DNA from: Xylanibacter muris
GTDB lineage: Bacteria; Bacteroidota; Bacteroidia; Bacteroidales; Bacteroidaceae
Assembly (NCBI RefSeq): GCF_013166605.1
Contig: NZ_JABKKF010000005.1
Span: forward strand, 62,001 to 126,000
Length of the DNA stretch: 64,000 nucleotides
Direction of reading: 5' to 3'
Shown here: one piece after another, positions 1 through 8,310 of the stretch
How the letters are laid out: every line of letters starts with the position of its first letter
Numbering within the stretch: position 1 is the stretch's first letter
Program-made: the position numbers and the translations under genes
Notes under the pieces: model-generated
What the model was told of the DNA's origin: nothing
Seen by the model: the letters and a program-made list of their open reading frames with translations, nothing else
Database searches by the model: none

Positions 1-1
1 A

Positions 2-2005
2 GAAAAATCGTTGTGGAGACAACTCTTTGATAATTATGAAACTTTCGAAGATAATACAGGTTGGTGGAGAGAAACAACGAAGCAACTGATAAAAGAAAAA
101 TGGAATAATGTTTATTATAGAAAGACAATTTATAACATAGAGTTAGGAGAACTTGTCAATAAGAGTTGGTCTATTTATAATGATGTGAATGAGCGTTTTT
201 CTGCATTTTCGGATTATGATAATTATTATAATAAATATAAAGATTGTTTTTCTCCAGAAGAGCAGTTCTTAGTAAAGACAGAAATAATGGGTGCTAAAGC
301 TTTAGAAGTATCTCTTGTCGCATTAAAAACAGCAGGGATCGATAAATTAGAAAGATTTCTTAAGGGAGGAAATGGTGTTGCGCGGTATTTTAGTGCTGCT
401 TTTAAAGAATATGGGATAGGCTATATTACAGCTCTGATAGATAAGGCAAGTAACGGACTTATTCGTAAAACTCATGACGTTGCTTTAGGGCTTCTTCAAG
501 ATATTGCACAAGGGTGTGAACCCAAAGAGCCGGAGGAACCTTCAAACGAAGAACATTCCTGTGATAATAATTCGATGGACGTTCAAGATCCTTCGGGATA
601 TGTATATGAGGCAGTGACCTCTAACCGCCTTTCGGGTGTTACTGCTACTGTTTTTGAGTTGCAGAAAGAGGCGGATATTTACGGTGATGTTTCAGAAAAG
701 GCTGTAGCATGGGATGCGGAAAGATATTCGCAACGTAATCCGCTGATTACAGACGAGATGGGTATGTATGCTTGGGATGTTCCTCAAGGTCAATGGCAGG
801 TTAGGTTTTCTAAACCAGGCTATGAGCCTGTTGCTACGGAATGGTTGCCGGTGCCTCCGCCTCAGTTGGATATTAATGTCGGTATGCATCAGGCTGTTAA
901 CCCGCATGTAGAAAAGGTGGTTGGTTATGAAACCGGAATAACAGTCACATTCGATAAGTATATGAAGCCGGAAACCTTTGTCGATAATTCATTCACCGTA
1001 AAGCGTGCGGATGAGGATGTCAAGGGAACTTATGAGTTTGTGAATCTTGAATTGGCTCCAGGTACGGATAAACAGTTGGCTTCAAAGATAAAGTTCGTGC
1101 CGGAAAAACCGTTTTCTGTAGGTGAGACAGTCACTGTAAATGTTGCAGCCGGTGCTCTTAGTTATGCAGATATGCCACTTTTGGATAATTTTACAACAAC
1201 AGTAGTTATTCAATCTGAAATCAGTACAATTCTTACAGACTCTCTCATAACCGTACCTTTAGGTTCAAATGGCAATTTGGATATTACAGTCCTACCTGCT
1301 GTTGCCGCTGCCGGACGAATGTTGACTGTTACAAATGGTTCTCCTTCAATAGCAACAATAAGTGATGAACGTATTGTGCTTGACAGCAAAGGCCATGCTT
1401 CCATAGGTATAAAAGGTGACTTGCCGGGTACAGCACGACTGATGCTTGCCGTAGATGGTTGTGAAATTCTTACTGAGGTTGCTGCAAGGGTAGAGTGGGT
1501 CGTTGATAAAGTAGGCAGGCCTGTTGCCTCTATAATTAGCGGCAGTCATGTAAACATTGGTACTCCATTAGCACTTAAGTGTTCTACGGAAGGAGCATCT
1601 ATATACTATACGATTGATGGAAGTTCTCCGGCCGATTCAAATAACAAAAGCCGTAAACTCTATACTACGCCTATTATTATTGACCGTGATATGACTCTTA
1701 AGGCAATAGCGGAGAAAGATGATGTAGCAAGTAGTGATGTTGTAGAGTTTATTTATTACATTGGTCCAATGGGAATATCCGGTGTGGTAGGCAAGAGCCC
1801 TAATGTCATGACTGATAATGGTGATATTCTTGTATTACAGTGTAATGGATGCTCATGTGATGTTTATGATATGTCCGGTATAAAGGTTTGGGCAGGAAAA
1901 TCCCTTATGGGAGATGTTCGTATTTCTCTTTCCGGGGGACCGTTATTTATAGTCCGTGTTCAAAATCCGGATGGTAGTGTAACTGTAAATACTGTAGGTA
2001 TTTGA
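2..2005 (+). CDS. Multidomain surface protein, 5' partial
   Basis: The frame is open to the left edge, so the true start lies upstream; the TTG at 11 is probably internal. The first 170 visible residues match nothing I know. After them come a carboxypeptidase-regulatory-like beta domain (about residues 195-290, around SGYVYEA), an SbsA-like Ig domain (about 295-400, around GITVTFDKYMKP), further Ig-like sequence, and a chitobiase/Fn3-associated domain (about 515-590, YYTIDGSSP). The last 60 residues (CDVYDMSGIKVWAG) resemble the C-terminal sorting-type beta domains of Bacteroidetes secreted proteins. This architecture fits an exported cell-surface protein; its ligand is unknown. A terminator hairpin follows. 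Confidence 0.6.
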   Translation, partial: EKSLWRQLFDNYETFEDNTGWWRETTKQLIKEKWNNVYYRKTIYNIELGELVNKSWSIYNDVNERFSAFSDYDNYYNKYKDCFSPEEQFLVKTEIMGAKALEVSLVALKTAGIDKLERFLKGGNGVARYFSAAFKEYGIGYITALIDKASNGLIRKTHDVALGLLQDIAQGCEPKEPEEPSNEEHSCDNNSMDVQDPSGYVYEAVTSNRLSGVTATVFELQKEADIYGDVSEKAVAWDAERYSQRNPLITDEMGMYAWDVPQGQWQVRFSKPGYEPVATEWLPVPPPQLDINVGMHQAVNPHVEKVVGYETGITVTFDKYMKPETFVDNSFTVKRADEDVKGTYEFVNLELAPGTDKQLASKIKFVPEKPFSVGETVTVNVAAGALSYADMPLLDNFTTTVVIQSEISTILTDSLITVPLGSNGNLDITVLPAVAAAGRMLTVTNGSPSIATISDERIVLDSKGHASIGIKGDLPGTARLMLAVDGCEILTEVAARVEWVVDKVGRPVASIISGSHVNIGTPLALKCSTEGASIYYTIDGSSPADSNNKSRKLYTTPIIIDRDMTLKAIAEKDDVASSDVVEFIYYIGPMGISGVVGKSPNVMTDNGDILVLQCNGCSCDVYDMSGIKVWAGKSLMGDVRISLSGGPLFIVRVQNPDGSVTVNTVGI

Positions 2006-2016
2006 TTATTTAATAA

Positions 2017-2050
2017 AAGGGGATGTGTTAAAACAAAAACACATCCCCTT
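2017..2050 (+). terminator. Hairpin after the surface-protein gene
   Basis: A perfect 13-bp inverted repeat (AAGGGGATGTGTT, 2017-2029, and its complement, 2038-2050) with an 8-nt loop starts 12 bases after the stop codon. The right arm ends in TT with only a weak T-rich tail, so termination is likely but not certain. Confidence 0.75.
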
Positions 2051-2301
2051 CTTGTATTATATCATTTCATATAAATATGCGGTCTGTTTTATTCCCATTC
2101 TATAATATGGGCTTGTTGATTATCAGTATTATACATTATATTTCTCATTAGCAGGGTACATTTTTAGGGTACGATTACTACAAACTGGTTGAGGCTAACA
2201 CTCTGGAGATTAGGCTCATTTTTAAAATTTCAAATGAATTAATCTGAAATGACACCTCTGCAAGTTTTGCGCAAAGATACGGCTTTTTACTGGATAATTC
2301 A
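2051..2301. other. Intergenic; possible integrase-arm-like remnant
   Basis: No gene is visible in 250 bp. GGGTACA (2155-2161) and GGGTACG (2167-2173) form a short tandem repeat related to the GGTACGTATA motifs that flank the integrase at 5898 and 7237. A minus-strand -7 box (TATCTTTG, complement of 2273-2280) points into this gap without an obvious gene. A remnant attachment region of an older element would explain both, but this is inference. Confidence 0.3.
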
Positions 2302-2823
2302 CTATAACACTATATCAAATATTTCTTTGGGATGGTTTATAGTGCAAATCTCTGAGATTTGTTTCAGTTCCTCATTTCCCCACAGACAACCAACAAATTC
2401 CACCCCATATTCTAGGCAAGCCTTATAATCGTCAACCTCATCACCTATATATATTATATCAGATTTTGAAATGTTGTGAGTCTGCAAAATGTTATCTAAT
2501 GCAACTTGCATTACCTTTTTCTTTCGTGCTAGATTCTCCATCGGATAACCTTGCCGATACCCATACACATTTTCCAGTGGAATGTTGAGGTTGAAGTACT
2601 GGATAACTTTCTTTACGGTTGAGCCAACATTTCCACTTACTATATATATAAGGTGTTGTTTTGAAAGTTGCTCTATAACCTCTTTAATACCATCAAATAC
2701 TGAAAACTCAGAGATGTGCTTCTGTACCTCCTTATAATTTCTACCGTATTGTTTTGCTATGGATGAATTTACCAGTGTCATATCCATATCAAACAAAATA
2801 ATTTTCCTGCAGTTTGTTCCCAT
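2302..2823 (-). CDS. HAD-superfamily phosphatase
   Basis: A 173-residue haloacid-dehalogenase-like hydrolase. Motif I is DMDMT (nucleophile Asp12, acid Asp14), motif II is the Ser in YIVSGN, the motif III lysine is in RKKKVM, and motif IV is GDEVDD. The length and small cap resemble the phosphoglycolate phosphatase/YrbI-like subgroup. A dephosphorylation role is secure at family level; the substrate cannot be told. It is monocistronic, and a -7 box ends only 4 bases before the ATG, which suggests a leaderless message. Confidence 0.8.
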   Translation of the reverse strand: MGTNCRKIILFDMDMTLVNSSIAKQYGRNYKEVQKHISEFSVFDGIKEVIEQLSKQHLIYIVSGNVGSTVKKVIQYFNLNIPLENVYGYRQGYPMENLARKKKVMQVALDNILQTHNISKSDIIYIGDEVDDYKACLEYGVEFVGCLWGNEELKQISEICTINHPKEIFDIVL

Positions 2824-2827
2824 AGTG

Positions 2828-2835
2828 CAAAGTTA
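2828..2835 (-). promoter_or_regulatory. -7 promoter box of the HAD gene
   Basis: On the minus strand this reads TAACTTTG, a match to the Bacteroidetes -7 consensus TAnnTTTG. It ends 4 bases before the ATG, so transcription would start at or next to the start codon. No clear TTTG -33 box is seen. Confidence 0.5.
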
Positions 2836-2998
2836 GTGATAATCCAATTATTAACATTCACTTTTATCTCATTTGATATAAAAATGAAAGTCGCTATAGC
2901 CTTATCAAGCAATAACGACCTTCAAAATACGACTTATCTGCTTATTATCAAGTTATTATGCGATTATTGTAATATTCACTTACTTGCAGTTGTGAATA

Positions 2999-4060
2999 TT
3001 AAAGATACCGATCAGATACTTTGCGATAATAATAGCCTTTGCCATATTCCAAACGATGGTTATCCATGTCCATTTCTATATAAGTGTCTCCACAATAAAT
3101 TGTATTTCCACTTATACGATAGACACCTCTAGCTACGGTCGTTCCACAATCTGTTGCAACTAATTGCTGACTTTCTCTATCAATGCAAACTTTTGCATTG
3201 ACTCTCACTGACCCCAAAGCCGTTGAAACCGTTGTGTTAAGTTCCCATATACCATTAATCCATTTAGGTCCCATCCGTTTTTCTTCTGCCGCTATTTGGT
3301 CTAGTTCTTTATTCTTGGCAAATTGTTCATTCGTTTCTAACTTACCAGTTCCAATGCTGTTGCCATAAACCTTAAACTCAGAGATACACAAATCATTCCA
3401 TTTTTGACCGAAATAATATCCATCACTATTTTGGGTTGAGAATATCAGTCCTATTTTACTTGTTGGTTTGGAATTATCAAAGTTAGGACTTACAATTAAA
3501 CTTTGAGGTTCAACAGTATCTTTTAATTTTCCTCTGTAAATTATATCGCTCTCATTGGGAAGTTCCTCTACCATATAATCTTCCCTATAAATAGTAATCC
3601 ATGCAGCACGAGTGTTATTAAAAAAAGAAGCCTCATCCTTTCCATATCCATTAACAATCTCAACTTTACTAACCGTATGGCAATTTACAACAGTAAAAAT
3701 AGGACCAAACAAAGCATCACAATCATAGATAGGACTATCAAGGTTCACCGCCCAAGCCGTTTTTAGATTGCCATCTATAAGATTATCTGCTGTGTATTTA
3801 GCAACTTTACTGGATGGCAAATAATATCCACATTCTGCTTTGGATATACTAATTTCGTGAGCCTTAGTTTGAAGTTCACTTTTTTCATCTTTAAAGCCAT
3901 TAGACACCTCTGTTTCTGTTGGAGTAGATTTATTCTTTTTTGAAGAATATGTATTGAAATATAAACCAAAACCGAATGCAATAACTACTATAACCAAAAC
4001 AGTAAATATCCAGAACGCACTTATTACATTCTTTTGCGATTGTTGCTTTTGTTCACTCAT
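2999..4060 (-). CDS. Membrane-anchored NADase-type glycan-binding (discoidin-like) protein
   Basis: 353 residues. A short polar N-terminus is followed by one membrane segment (about 13-34) and a low-complexity linker. Residues about 75-230 show the beta-sandwich pattern of the discoidin/NADase-type glycan-binding family (LIDGNLKTAWAV near its start, FKVYG at its end). The tail (about 270-350) has a lipocalin-like pattern with GIWELN and YRISGNTIYCG. It probably sits in the inner membrane with the bulk outside the cytoplasm. It neighbours the zinc-ribbon/MORN-like gene on the same strand. The binding partner is unknown. Confidence 0.5.
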   Translation of the reverse strand: MSEQKQQSQKNVISAFWIFTVLVIVVIAFGFGLYFNTYSSKKNKSTPTETEVSNGFKDEKSELQTKAHEISISKAECGYYLPSSKVAKYTADNLIDGNLKTAWAVNLDSPIYDCDALFGPIFTVVNCHTVSKVEIVNGYGKDEASFFNNTRAAWITIYREDYMVEELPNESDIIYRGKLKDTVEPQSLIVSPNFDNSKPTSKIGLIFSTQNSDGYYFGQKWNDLCISEFKVYGNSIGTGKLETNEQFAKNKELDQIAAEEKRMGPKWINGIWELNTTVSTALGSVRVNAKVCIDRESQQLVATDCGTTVARGVYRISGNTIYCGDTYIEMDMDNHRLEYGKGYYYRKVSDRYL

Positions 4061-4127
4061 AATTTATTGTTCTATAAAATGTGTGATATAAAAATGCTAT
4101 TTGCCAATGCCATCTCCATTTACGTTG

Positions 4128-5579
4128 TTAAAACGATGTTGAACGAAGAAAATTACCATTCTTTATCCTATCAATCACATAAGAATACAATTCATAAGGA
4201 TATTGAGAAGTTGCATTAATCCAATCTCCAGTACGGTCATCTCTATATCCTGATTTTATAAGTTTGCCAAAATCATCAAATGACATAACAATAAAATGGC
4301 TACCATCTTCTATGTGCCAATCACCAATTGGTTTTCCTTCCGCATTGTATTTCCCATCGCATTTCACGATACGATTATCTTTATAAGATAAGGAAACCAG
4401 TTTCCCATTTTCAAATGTTCCACTTAAATAGCTGCGTTTGGGCTTATTTCTAGGACCTATGTATATATCGAATGCTATGGGTATGCCATTTTCGTTAAAG
4501 TTAATTTCGCTATGACTCACATCGTCATTATTATGATTATAAGAATCCCAAGTCCATCTTCCAACTTGTTTGTCATTCTTAAAATACCCCTTAGCGTAAT
4601 CGTGACCATGATTTTGAAATGAAAAACTTCCCTCAAAAATTCTGCTACCATCGGGAGCATCTTTATACTGATAATTTGCAATTCCACTTATTGCTCCTCC
4701 GTTAAAGCCAAAGCCTTTTAAGTCAAAATCTCCGTTATATGTTTTTAGATTATCTGAAAAAGTAATAGATCCTAAAAACAGTTCCTCTTTAGTGTTATAT
4801 TTTACTACAATATTGGGGTCATACGCAAAATAGAAAAGTAAATAAGAACTAAGACTTTTAATTTCGTAATTTCCCTTTTGATCCTGACGTGTTTTTTCCA
4901 TCAGCTCAAGCCAAGTCATTGTCGGATGCGTAAAGAAATGATCATTTGCTTTCTTCTCAAATTCATACCATTCATTATCACCACCTATCACTTTATCTTT
5001 ATCATTTTCTATTTGTTTATCATTAAATCCCGATTCAGCTAACATATATAATGTATCAACAGAAATTTTCAGTTTTTGTGATATTATATTTGCACTTTCG
5101 CTTAAATTTTCAGACAAATAATACCAGTAGTAATTACCATTTGATTTTACTGTATAAAGTCCAGCTTGCTTGAATCGCTTTCTAAGAGAATTAATTTGTT
5201 CTTGTGTAAAATGCTCTTTTTTAGGAATATTATAACTATCTTGAGCAAACAATGAAGATGGCATTAGCAAAAATACTAATACAGAAATTACACTACAAAA
5301 TTCCCTAATTTTATCAAGATAGGTATGCTGTTTGTCATATTTAGGCTTACTCTCTTTATGAGTAAATACTGCTTCAACATCATCATTACTGAGCATGATG
5401 TTTTTTGTTAAAACTTCAGCTCCACCTTTAGGAAGTGTAGCTGTTCTTTCTTCAAGAATACGACCATCTTTCTTTTGTATTAATTGAAATGTTCCAATAG
5501 GAGCATTACAATTAGGACAATTAACTAAATCGTTATCGTCCAAAAACACACCGCATTCATCACATTCAAATTGTGCCAT
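4128..5579 (-). CDS. Zinc-ribbon membrane protein with MORN-like repeats
   Basis: The inner ATG at 5579 (MAQFECDEC) is preferred because it begins right at a four-cysteine zinc ribbon; an in-frame ATG at 5597 would add six residues. The ribbon is Cys-x2-Cys, 11 residues, Cys-x2-Cys. A hydrophobic stretch ending SSLFAQ follows near residue 90-110, and the C-terminal half contains MORN/YwqK-like units (GYFKNDKQVGRWTWD, GKPIGDWHIEDG). The order suggests a cytoplasmic ribbon, one membrane pass and an exported repeat domain. I do not recognise a specific family and assign no function. Confidence 0.5.
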   Translation of the reverse strand: MAQFECDECGVFLDDNDLVNCPNCNAPIGTFQLIQKKDGRILEERTATLPKGGAEVLTKNIMLSNDDVEAVFTHKESKPKYDKQHTYLDKIREFCSVISVLVFLLMPSSLFAQDSYNIPKKEHFTQEQINSLRKRFKQAGLYTVKSNGNYYWYYLSENLSESANIISQKLKISVDTLYMLAESGFNDKQIENDKDKVIGGDNEWYEFEKKANDHFFTHPTMTWLELMEKTRQDQKGNYEIKSLSSYLLFYFAYDPNIVVKYNTKEELFLGSITFSDNLKTYNGDFDLKGFGFNGGAISGIANYQYKDAPDGSRIFEGSFSFQNHGHDYAKGYFKNDKQVGRWTWDSYNHNNDDVSHSEINFNENGIPIAFDIYIGPRNKPKRSYLSGTFENGKLVSLSYKDNRIVKCDGKYNAEGKPIGDWHIEDGSHFIVMSFDDFGKLIKSGYRDDRTGDWINATSQYPYELYSYVIDRIKNGNFLRSTSF

Positions 5580-5897
5580 AGTAAAATCCCATTGCATCTA
5601 TGGCTCTATGATGCGGTTTAATTGTAAATAATTGAAGCCACACAAAGAAAGTGGAGCCATATTTCCACATATCTTATTGGAGTGGCCCTAGGAAAGCCAA
5701 GAATACAGATAAGTAAGTGAAACGGACTCCACTTTGACTGTATATCAAGGTTGTTGATAATACAAGCCAAAGAGAGCATCATTCACCTTCATTCTGTATT
5801 CTATTGGTTGAAATTTCCTAGATTTATAGAATAAGCCTACAAAAAGAAAACAAGAGCCAAACAAGTGAAAATAAACACGCTGTTTTATAGGTATTTA

Positions 5898-5907
5898 GGT
5901 ACGTATA
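5898..5907 (+). repeat. GGTACGTATA direct repeat, copy 1
   Basis: The identical ten bases occur at 7237-7246, on the other side of the integrase gene. Tyrosine recombinases with an arm-binding domain use such short repeats, so this is a candidate arm site. A ten-base match could be chance. Confidence 0.3.
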
Positions 5908-6001
5908 TTTCTTTTCAGTTGCTTTCATTGTTTTCAGTTGATTGGTTCTTATTCGGTACATTTTTGTTTCTTATTTGTTCCTCAATTCGGATTATTATTC
6001 C

Positions 6002-6009
6002 TACCTTTG
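6002..6009 (+). promoter_or_regulatory. -7 promoter box of the integrase
   Basis: TACCTTTG matches TAnnTTTG and lies 30 bases before the ATG at 6040. The nearest TTTG (5974-5977) gives a 24-nt spacer, longer than the usual 19-21. Confidence 0.5.
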
Positions 6010-6039
6010 CAACAGAAATAACAAGTAAAGGAATTGAAT

Positions 6040-7173
6040 ATGCCACGAGTAAAGAAGCCGACGAAAGTCAAAGAACCGATCCGTCTTCGGATGAAGCCGT
6101 TGAGCGACGGAAGCAAGAGTTTGTATCTGGATATTTACCGCGACGGAAAGCGGACATACGAGTATCTTAAAATGTATATCATCCCGGAAACGGACAATAA
6201 TGCCCGGAAACGGAATCAAGTCACGATGGATGCAGCCAATGCAATCAAATCGAAGCGCATCATCGAATTGACTAACGGGGAAGCCGGTATCGAGAACAGG
6301 GAAAAGGTATTCTTGCTCGATTGGATGAATACATATAAAGAAAATCAGGCAAAACGAGGTAAAAAGGACGGAAACCAAATTGCAGTTACCATTCGCATCC
6401 TGAAAGACTATGCAGGAGAACGGATGACGATGGATCGAATCGACAAAGCATTCTGCCAGGACTACCTCGATTATCTGATGACGGAATATCGTCCTAAAGG
6501 AAAGCGTGTGTCGAACTTTACACTCCACACCTACTATCGTATCCTTAACGGGGCTTTGAACGCTGCCGTTCGTGCGGAGATTATCAAGGTCAATCCGTTT
6601 ACCAAAATCAATAATTCGGATAAGATTCGCCTGCCGGAGAGCAAGCGGTCGTATATGACCATCGAGGAAGTCCGGGCGTTGATTGCCACTCCGATGAATA
6701 ATGAAGCTGTGAAGTCCGCTTATTTGTTCTCCTGCTTCTGCGGATTGCGCGTGAGCGATATTGTCGGATTGAAGTGGAAAGACGTCTTCGTCGATAGAGG
6801 ACAATACCGCTTGGCTGTGTCCATGCAAAAGACCAAAGAACCGATTTACCTGCCTCTTTCCCCCGAAGCGTTGAAATGGATGCCGGAACGGGGAGACAAG
6901 ACGGCAGACGACCATGTGTTCGATTTGCCCAGTCCGTCGATGATGAATATACTTATCAAGCCTTGGGCGAAAGCTGCGGGAATAGACAAGCGGTTTACCT
7001 TTCACACCGCGAGGCACACTTTTGCCACGATGATGCTGACACTCGGTGCGGATCTCTATACGACCTCGAAGCTGCTCGGCCATGCTGATGTGAAAATGAC
7101 GCAGGTGTACGCCAAAATCATCAATCAGAAAAAGGATGATGCCGTCAATTTGGTAAATGGATTGTTCGATTAG
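6040..7173 (+). CDS. int: Tyrosine recombinase / ICE integrase
   Basis: 377 residues from the ATG at 6040, preceded by AAAGGA; the upstream TTG at 6034 is less likely. An N-terminal arm-binding domain and a SAM-like core-binding domain (about 90-190) precede the catalytic domain. The catalytic set is complete: Arg237 (CGLRVSD), Lys264, His322 and Arg325 (HTARH), His348 (LLGHAD) and nucleophile Tyr357. It should catalyse site-specific integration and excision of the element. Its position between the presumed host DNA and the cargo marks one end of the ICE. No excisionase is adjacent; the HTH gene at 13552 is a candidate partner. Confidence 0.92.
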   Translation: MPRVKKPTKVKEPIRLRMKPLSDGSKSLYLDIYRDGKRTYEYLKMYIIPETDNNARKRNQVTMDAANAIKSKRIIELTNGEAGIENREKVFLLDWMNTYKENQAKRGKKDGNQIAVTIRILKDYAGERMTMDRIDKAFCQDYLDYLMTEYRPKGKRVSNFTLHTYYRILNGALNAAVRAEIIKVNPFTKINNSDKIRLPESKRSYMTIEEVRALIATPMNNEAVKSAYLFSCFCGLRVSDIVGLKWKDVFVDRGQYRLAVSMQKTKEPIYLPLSPEALKWMPERGDKTADDHVFDLPSPSMMNILIKPWAKAAGIDKRFTFHTARHTFATMMLTLGADLYTTSKLLGHADVKMTQVYAKIINQKKDDAVNLVNGLFD

Positions 7174-7236
7174 TCTAATGTAAATCGTATCTGCATATAG
7201 GCGGATTATAAACAGATTTAGGTTTACTTTAATCCG

Positions 7237-7246
7237 GGTACGTATA
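7237..7246 (+). repeat. GGTACGTATA direct repeat, copy 2
   Basis: Second copy of the ten-base motif seen at 5898-5907, 63 bases after the integrase stop codon. Apart from this motif and the arsR promoter, the gap 7174-7461 holds nothing recognisable. Confidence 0.3.
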
Positions 7247-7427
7247 GGAAAAAAACAAAGTAAAGTGATTTATTTTGACCACAGAACACAAAATGAAGAT
7301 GTTGATATTCTGCCCCACCGCTCGCCATATTGCAGACGGATTAGAACAAATGGAAGTGGCATAGATTACAGATACATATTTTATTTTTTGAAAAAATCAA
7401 GGATATGTTTTTTTGTTTCAAACATTA

Positions 7428-7443
7428 TTCGTAATTTTGCGAA
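7428..7443 (+). promoter_or_regulatory. arsR promoter with ArsR-type operator
   Basis: TTCG-N8-CGAA encloses the -7 box TAATTTTG (7432-7439), 18 bases before the arsR ATG. A TTTG at 7412-7415 could be the -33 box, with a short 16-nt spacer. Because the operator arms bracket the -7 element, a bound repressor would block polymerase directly, as expected for autoregulated arsR. The same arm and spacing design recurs at 7812. Confidence 0.65.
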
Positions 7444-7461
7444 CAACAAACAAAGATAAAA

Positions 7462-7788
7462 ATGGAGAACAAAGAATATACAACAAAACAGGAGCAGCTC
7501 GCCCGTTTTGCAAAAGCGATGGGGCATCCGGCAAGGGTGGCTATTCTTGATTTTTTGATAAAGCAGAATAGCTGCTTTTTCGGTGACATCCACGAAGTGT
7601 TGCCTATCTCGAAAGCGACTGTTTCCCAACATCTGAAAGAGTTGAAAGACGCAGGCTTGATACAAGGAGAGATAGAAACACCGAAGGTGAAATATTGTAT
7701 CAACCGGGAGAATTGGGAAATAGCTTCCATGCTCTTTGCCGAGTTTTTCGGTCAATGTGCGTGTAAAAAGGAAAGTTGTTGCGAATAG
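7462..7788 (+). CDS. arsR: ArsR-family arsenic-sensing repressor
   Basis: 108 residues with a winged helix-turn-helix ([14 protein letters not shown], then [18 protein letters not shown] as recognition helix). ArsR/SmtB repressors leave DNA when metalloid binds cysteines. The usual alpha-3 CVC motif is absent; instead Cys are clustered at the C-terminus (CACKKESCC), a likely As(III) site of a different layout. It is the first gene of the arsenic operon, and its own promoter carries a palindromic operator. Family assignment is firm; arsenic as inducer is inferred from the neighbours. Confidence 0.9.
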   Translation: MENKEYTTKQEQLARFAKAMGHPARVAILDFLIKQNSCFFGDIHEVLPISKATVSQHLKELKDAGLIQGEIETPKVKYCINRENWEIASMLFAEFFGQCACKKESCCE

Positions 7789-7811
7789 CGGCAATTTTTT
7801 TAGAATCCATG

Positions 7812-7827
7812 TTCGTAGTTTGACGAA
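7812..7827 (+). promoter_or_regulatory. Second ArsR-type operator
   Basis: TTCG-TAGTTTGA-CGAA repeats the arms and 8-nt spacing of the operator at 7428 and lies 42 bases before the next gene. The spacer TAGTTTGA is one base short of a -7 box. This suggests a second ArsR-controlled point inside the operon. Confidence 0.5.
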
Positions 7828-7869
7828 TTGCGAATAAGCAAATGAATAAAACCAATTAAAACAAGAAAA

Positions 7870-8304
7870 ATGAAAAAAGTAATGTTAATGATGGCCATGT
7901 GCCTCGGAATGTTTGCGTGCGGCAACAGCAACGCAAAAGGGAACAAAGCGGCAGAGGAACAATCACAAAAAGACCGTGTGGAGGTTCTGTATTTTCACGG
8001 CAAACAGCGTTGTGCCACCTGTGTGGCGATAGAAAAGAATGCAAAGGAAGCTGTTGAAGCGCAATTTGCAGGCGAGCTGAAAAACGGAACGGTCGTTTTC
8101 AGGTCAATCGACATTTCCAAAGCGGAGAATGAAAAGATTGCCGAGAAATATGAGGTTACCTGGTCGTCTCTTTTTGTCTGCAAATGGAAAGACGGGAAAG
8201 AAACTTTTGAAAATCTGACGGAGTATGCCTTCGCCAATGCCCGAACTGCTCCCGACACGTTCAAGAGCGGAGTGATTGAGAAAGTCGGAGCCTTAATGAA
8301 ATAA
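7870..8304 (+). CDS. arsF: ArsF-family thioredoxin-like lipoprotein
   Basis: 144 residues. The N-terminus is a lipoprotein-type signal ending at Cys17 (LGMFAC). The mature part is a thioredoxin-like domain with a CATC redox pair after FHGKQR. The sequence fits the family called nitrophenyl-compound nitroreductase subunit ArsF, found in Bacteroidetes ars operons beside ArsG. A role in reducing aromatic arsenicals or supplying electrons to the adjacent membrane protein is family knowledge plus context. It stops 6 bases before the ArsG-like gene, so the two are co-transcribed. Confidence 0.7.
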   Translation: MKKVMLMMAMCLGMFACGNSNAKGNKAAEEQSQKDRVEVLYFHGKQRCATCVAIEKNAKEAVEAQFAGELKNGTVVFRSIDISKAENEKIAEKYEVTWSSLFVCKWKDGKETFENLTEYAFANARTAPDTFKSGVIEKVGALMK

Positions 8305-8310
8305 AGCCGT

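Larger units (their letters stand above)
5580..6039. other. Intergenic region upstream of the integrase; candidate ICE end
   Basis: No gene is supported in 460 bp. Two perfect inverted repeats are interleaved: AAAGTGGAG (5648-5656) with CTCCACTTT (5727-5735), and AGAATACAGA (5700-5709) with TCTGTATTCT (5793-5802). GGTACGTATA at 5898-5907 recurs after the integrase at 7237. This is where a left attachment site would be expected, but the core cannot be fixed without an empty-site sequence. Confidence 0.4.

Noticed and set aside
2836..3132. 98-codon plus-strand ORF
   Set aside because: Overlaps the 3' end of a better supported minus-strand gene and has AT-rich, non-protein-like sequence.
6001..7083. 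360-codon ORF antisense to the integrase
   Set aside because: The plus-strand integrase has a complete catalytic set; the antisense frame has none.
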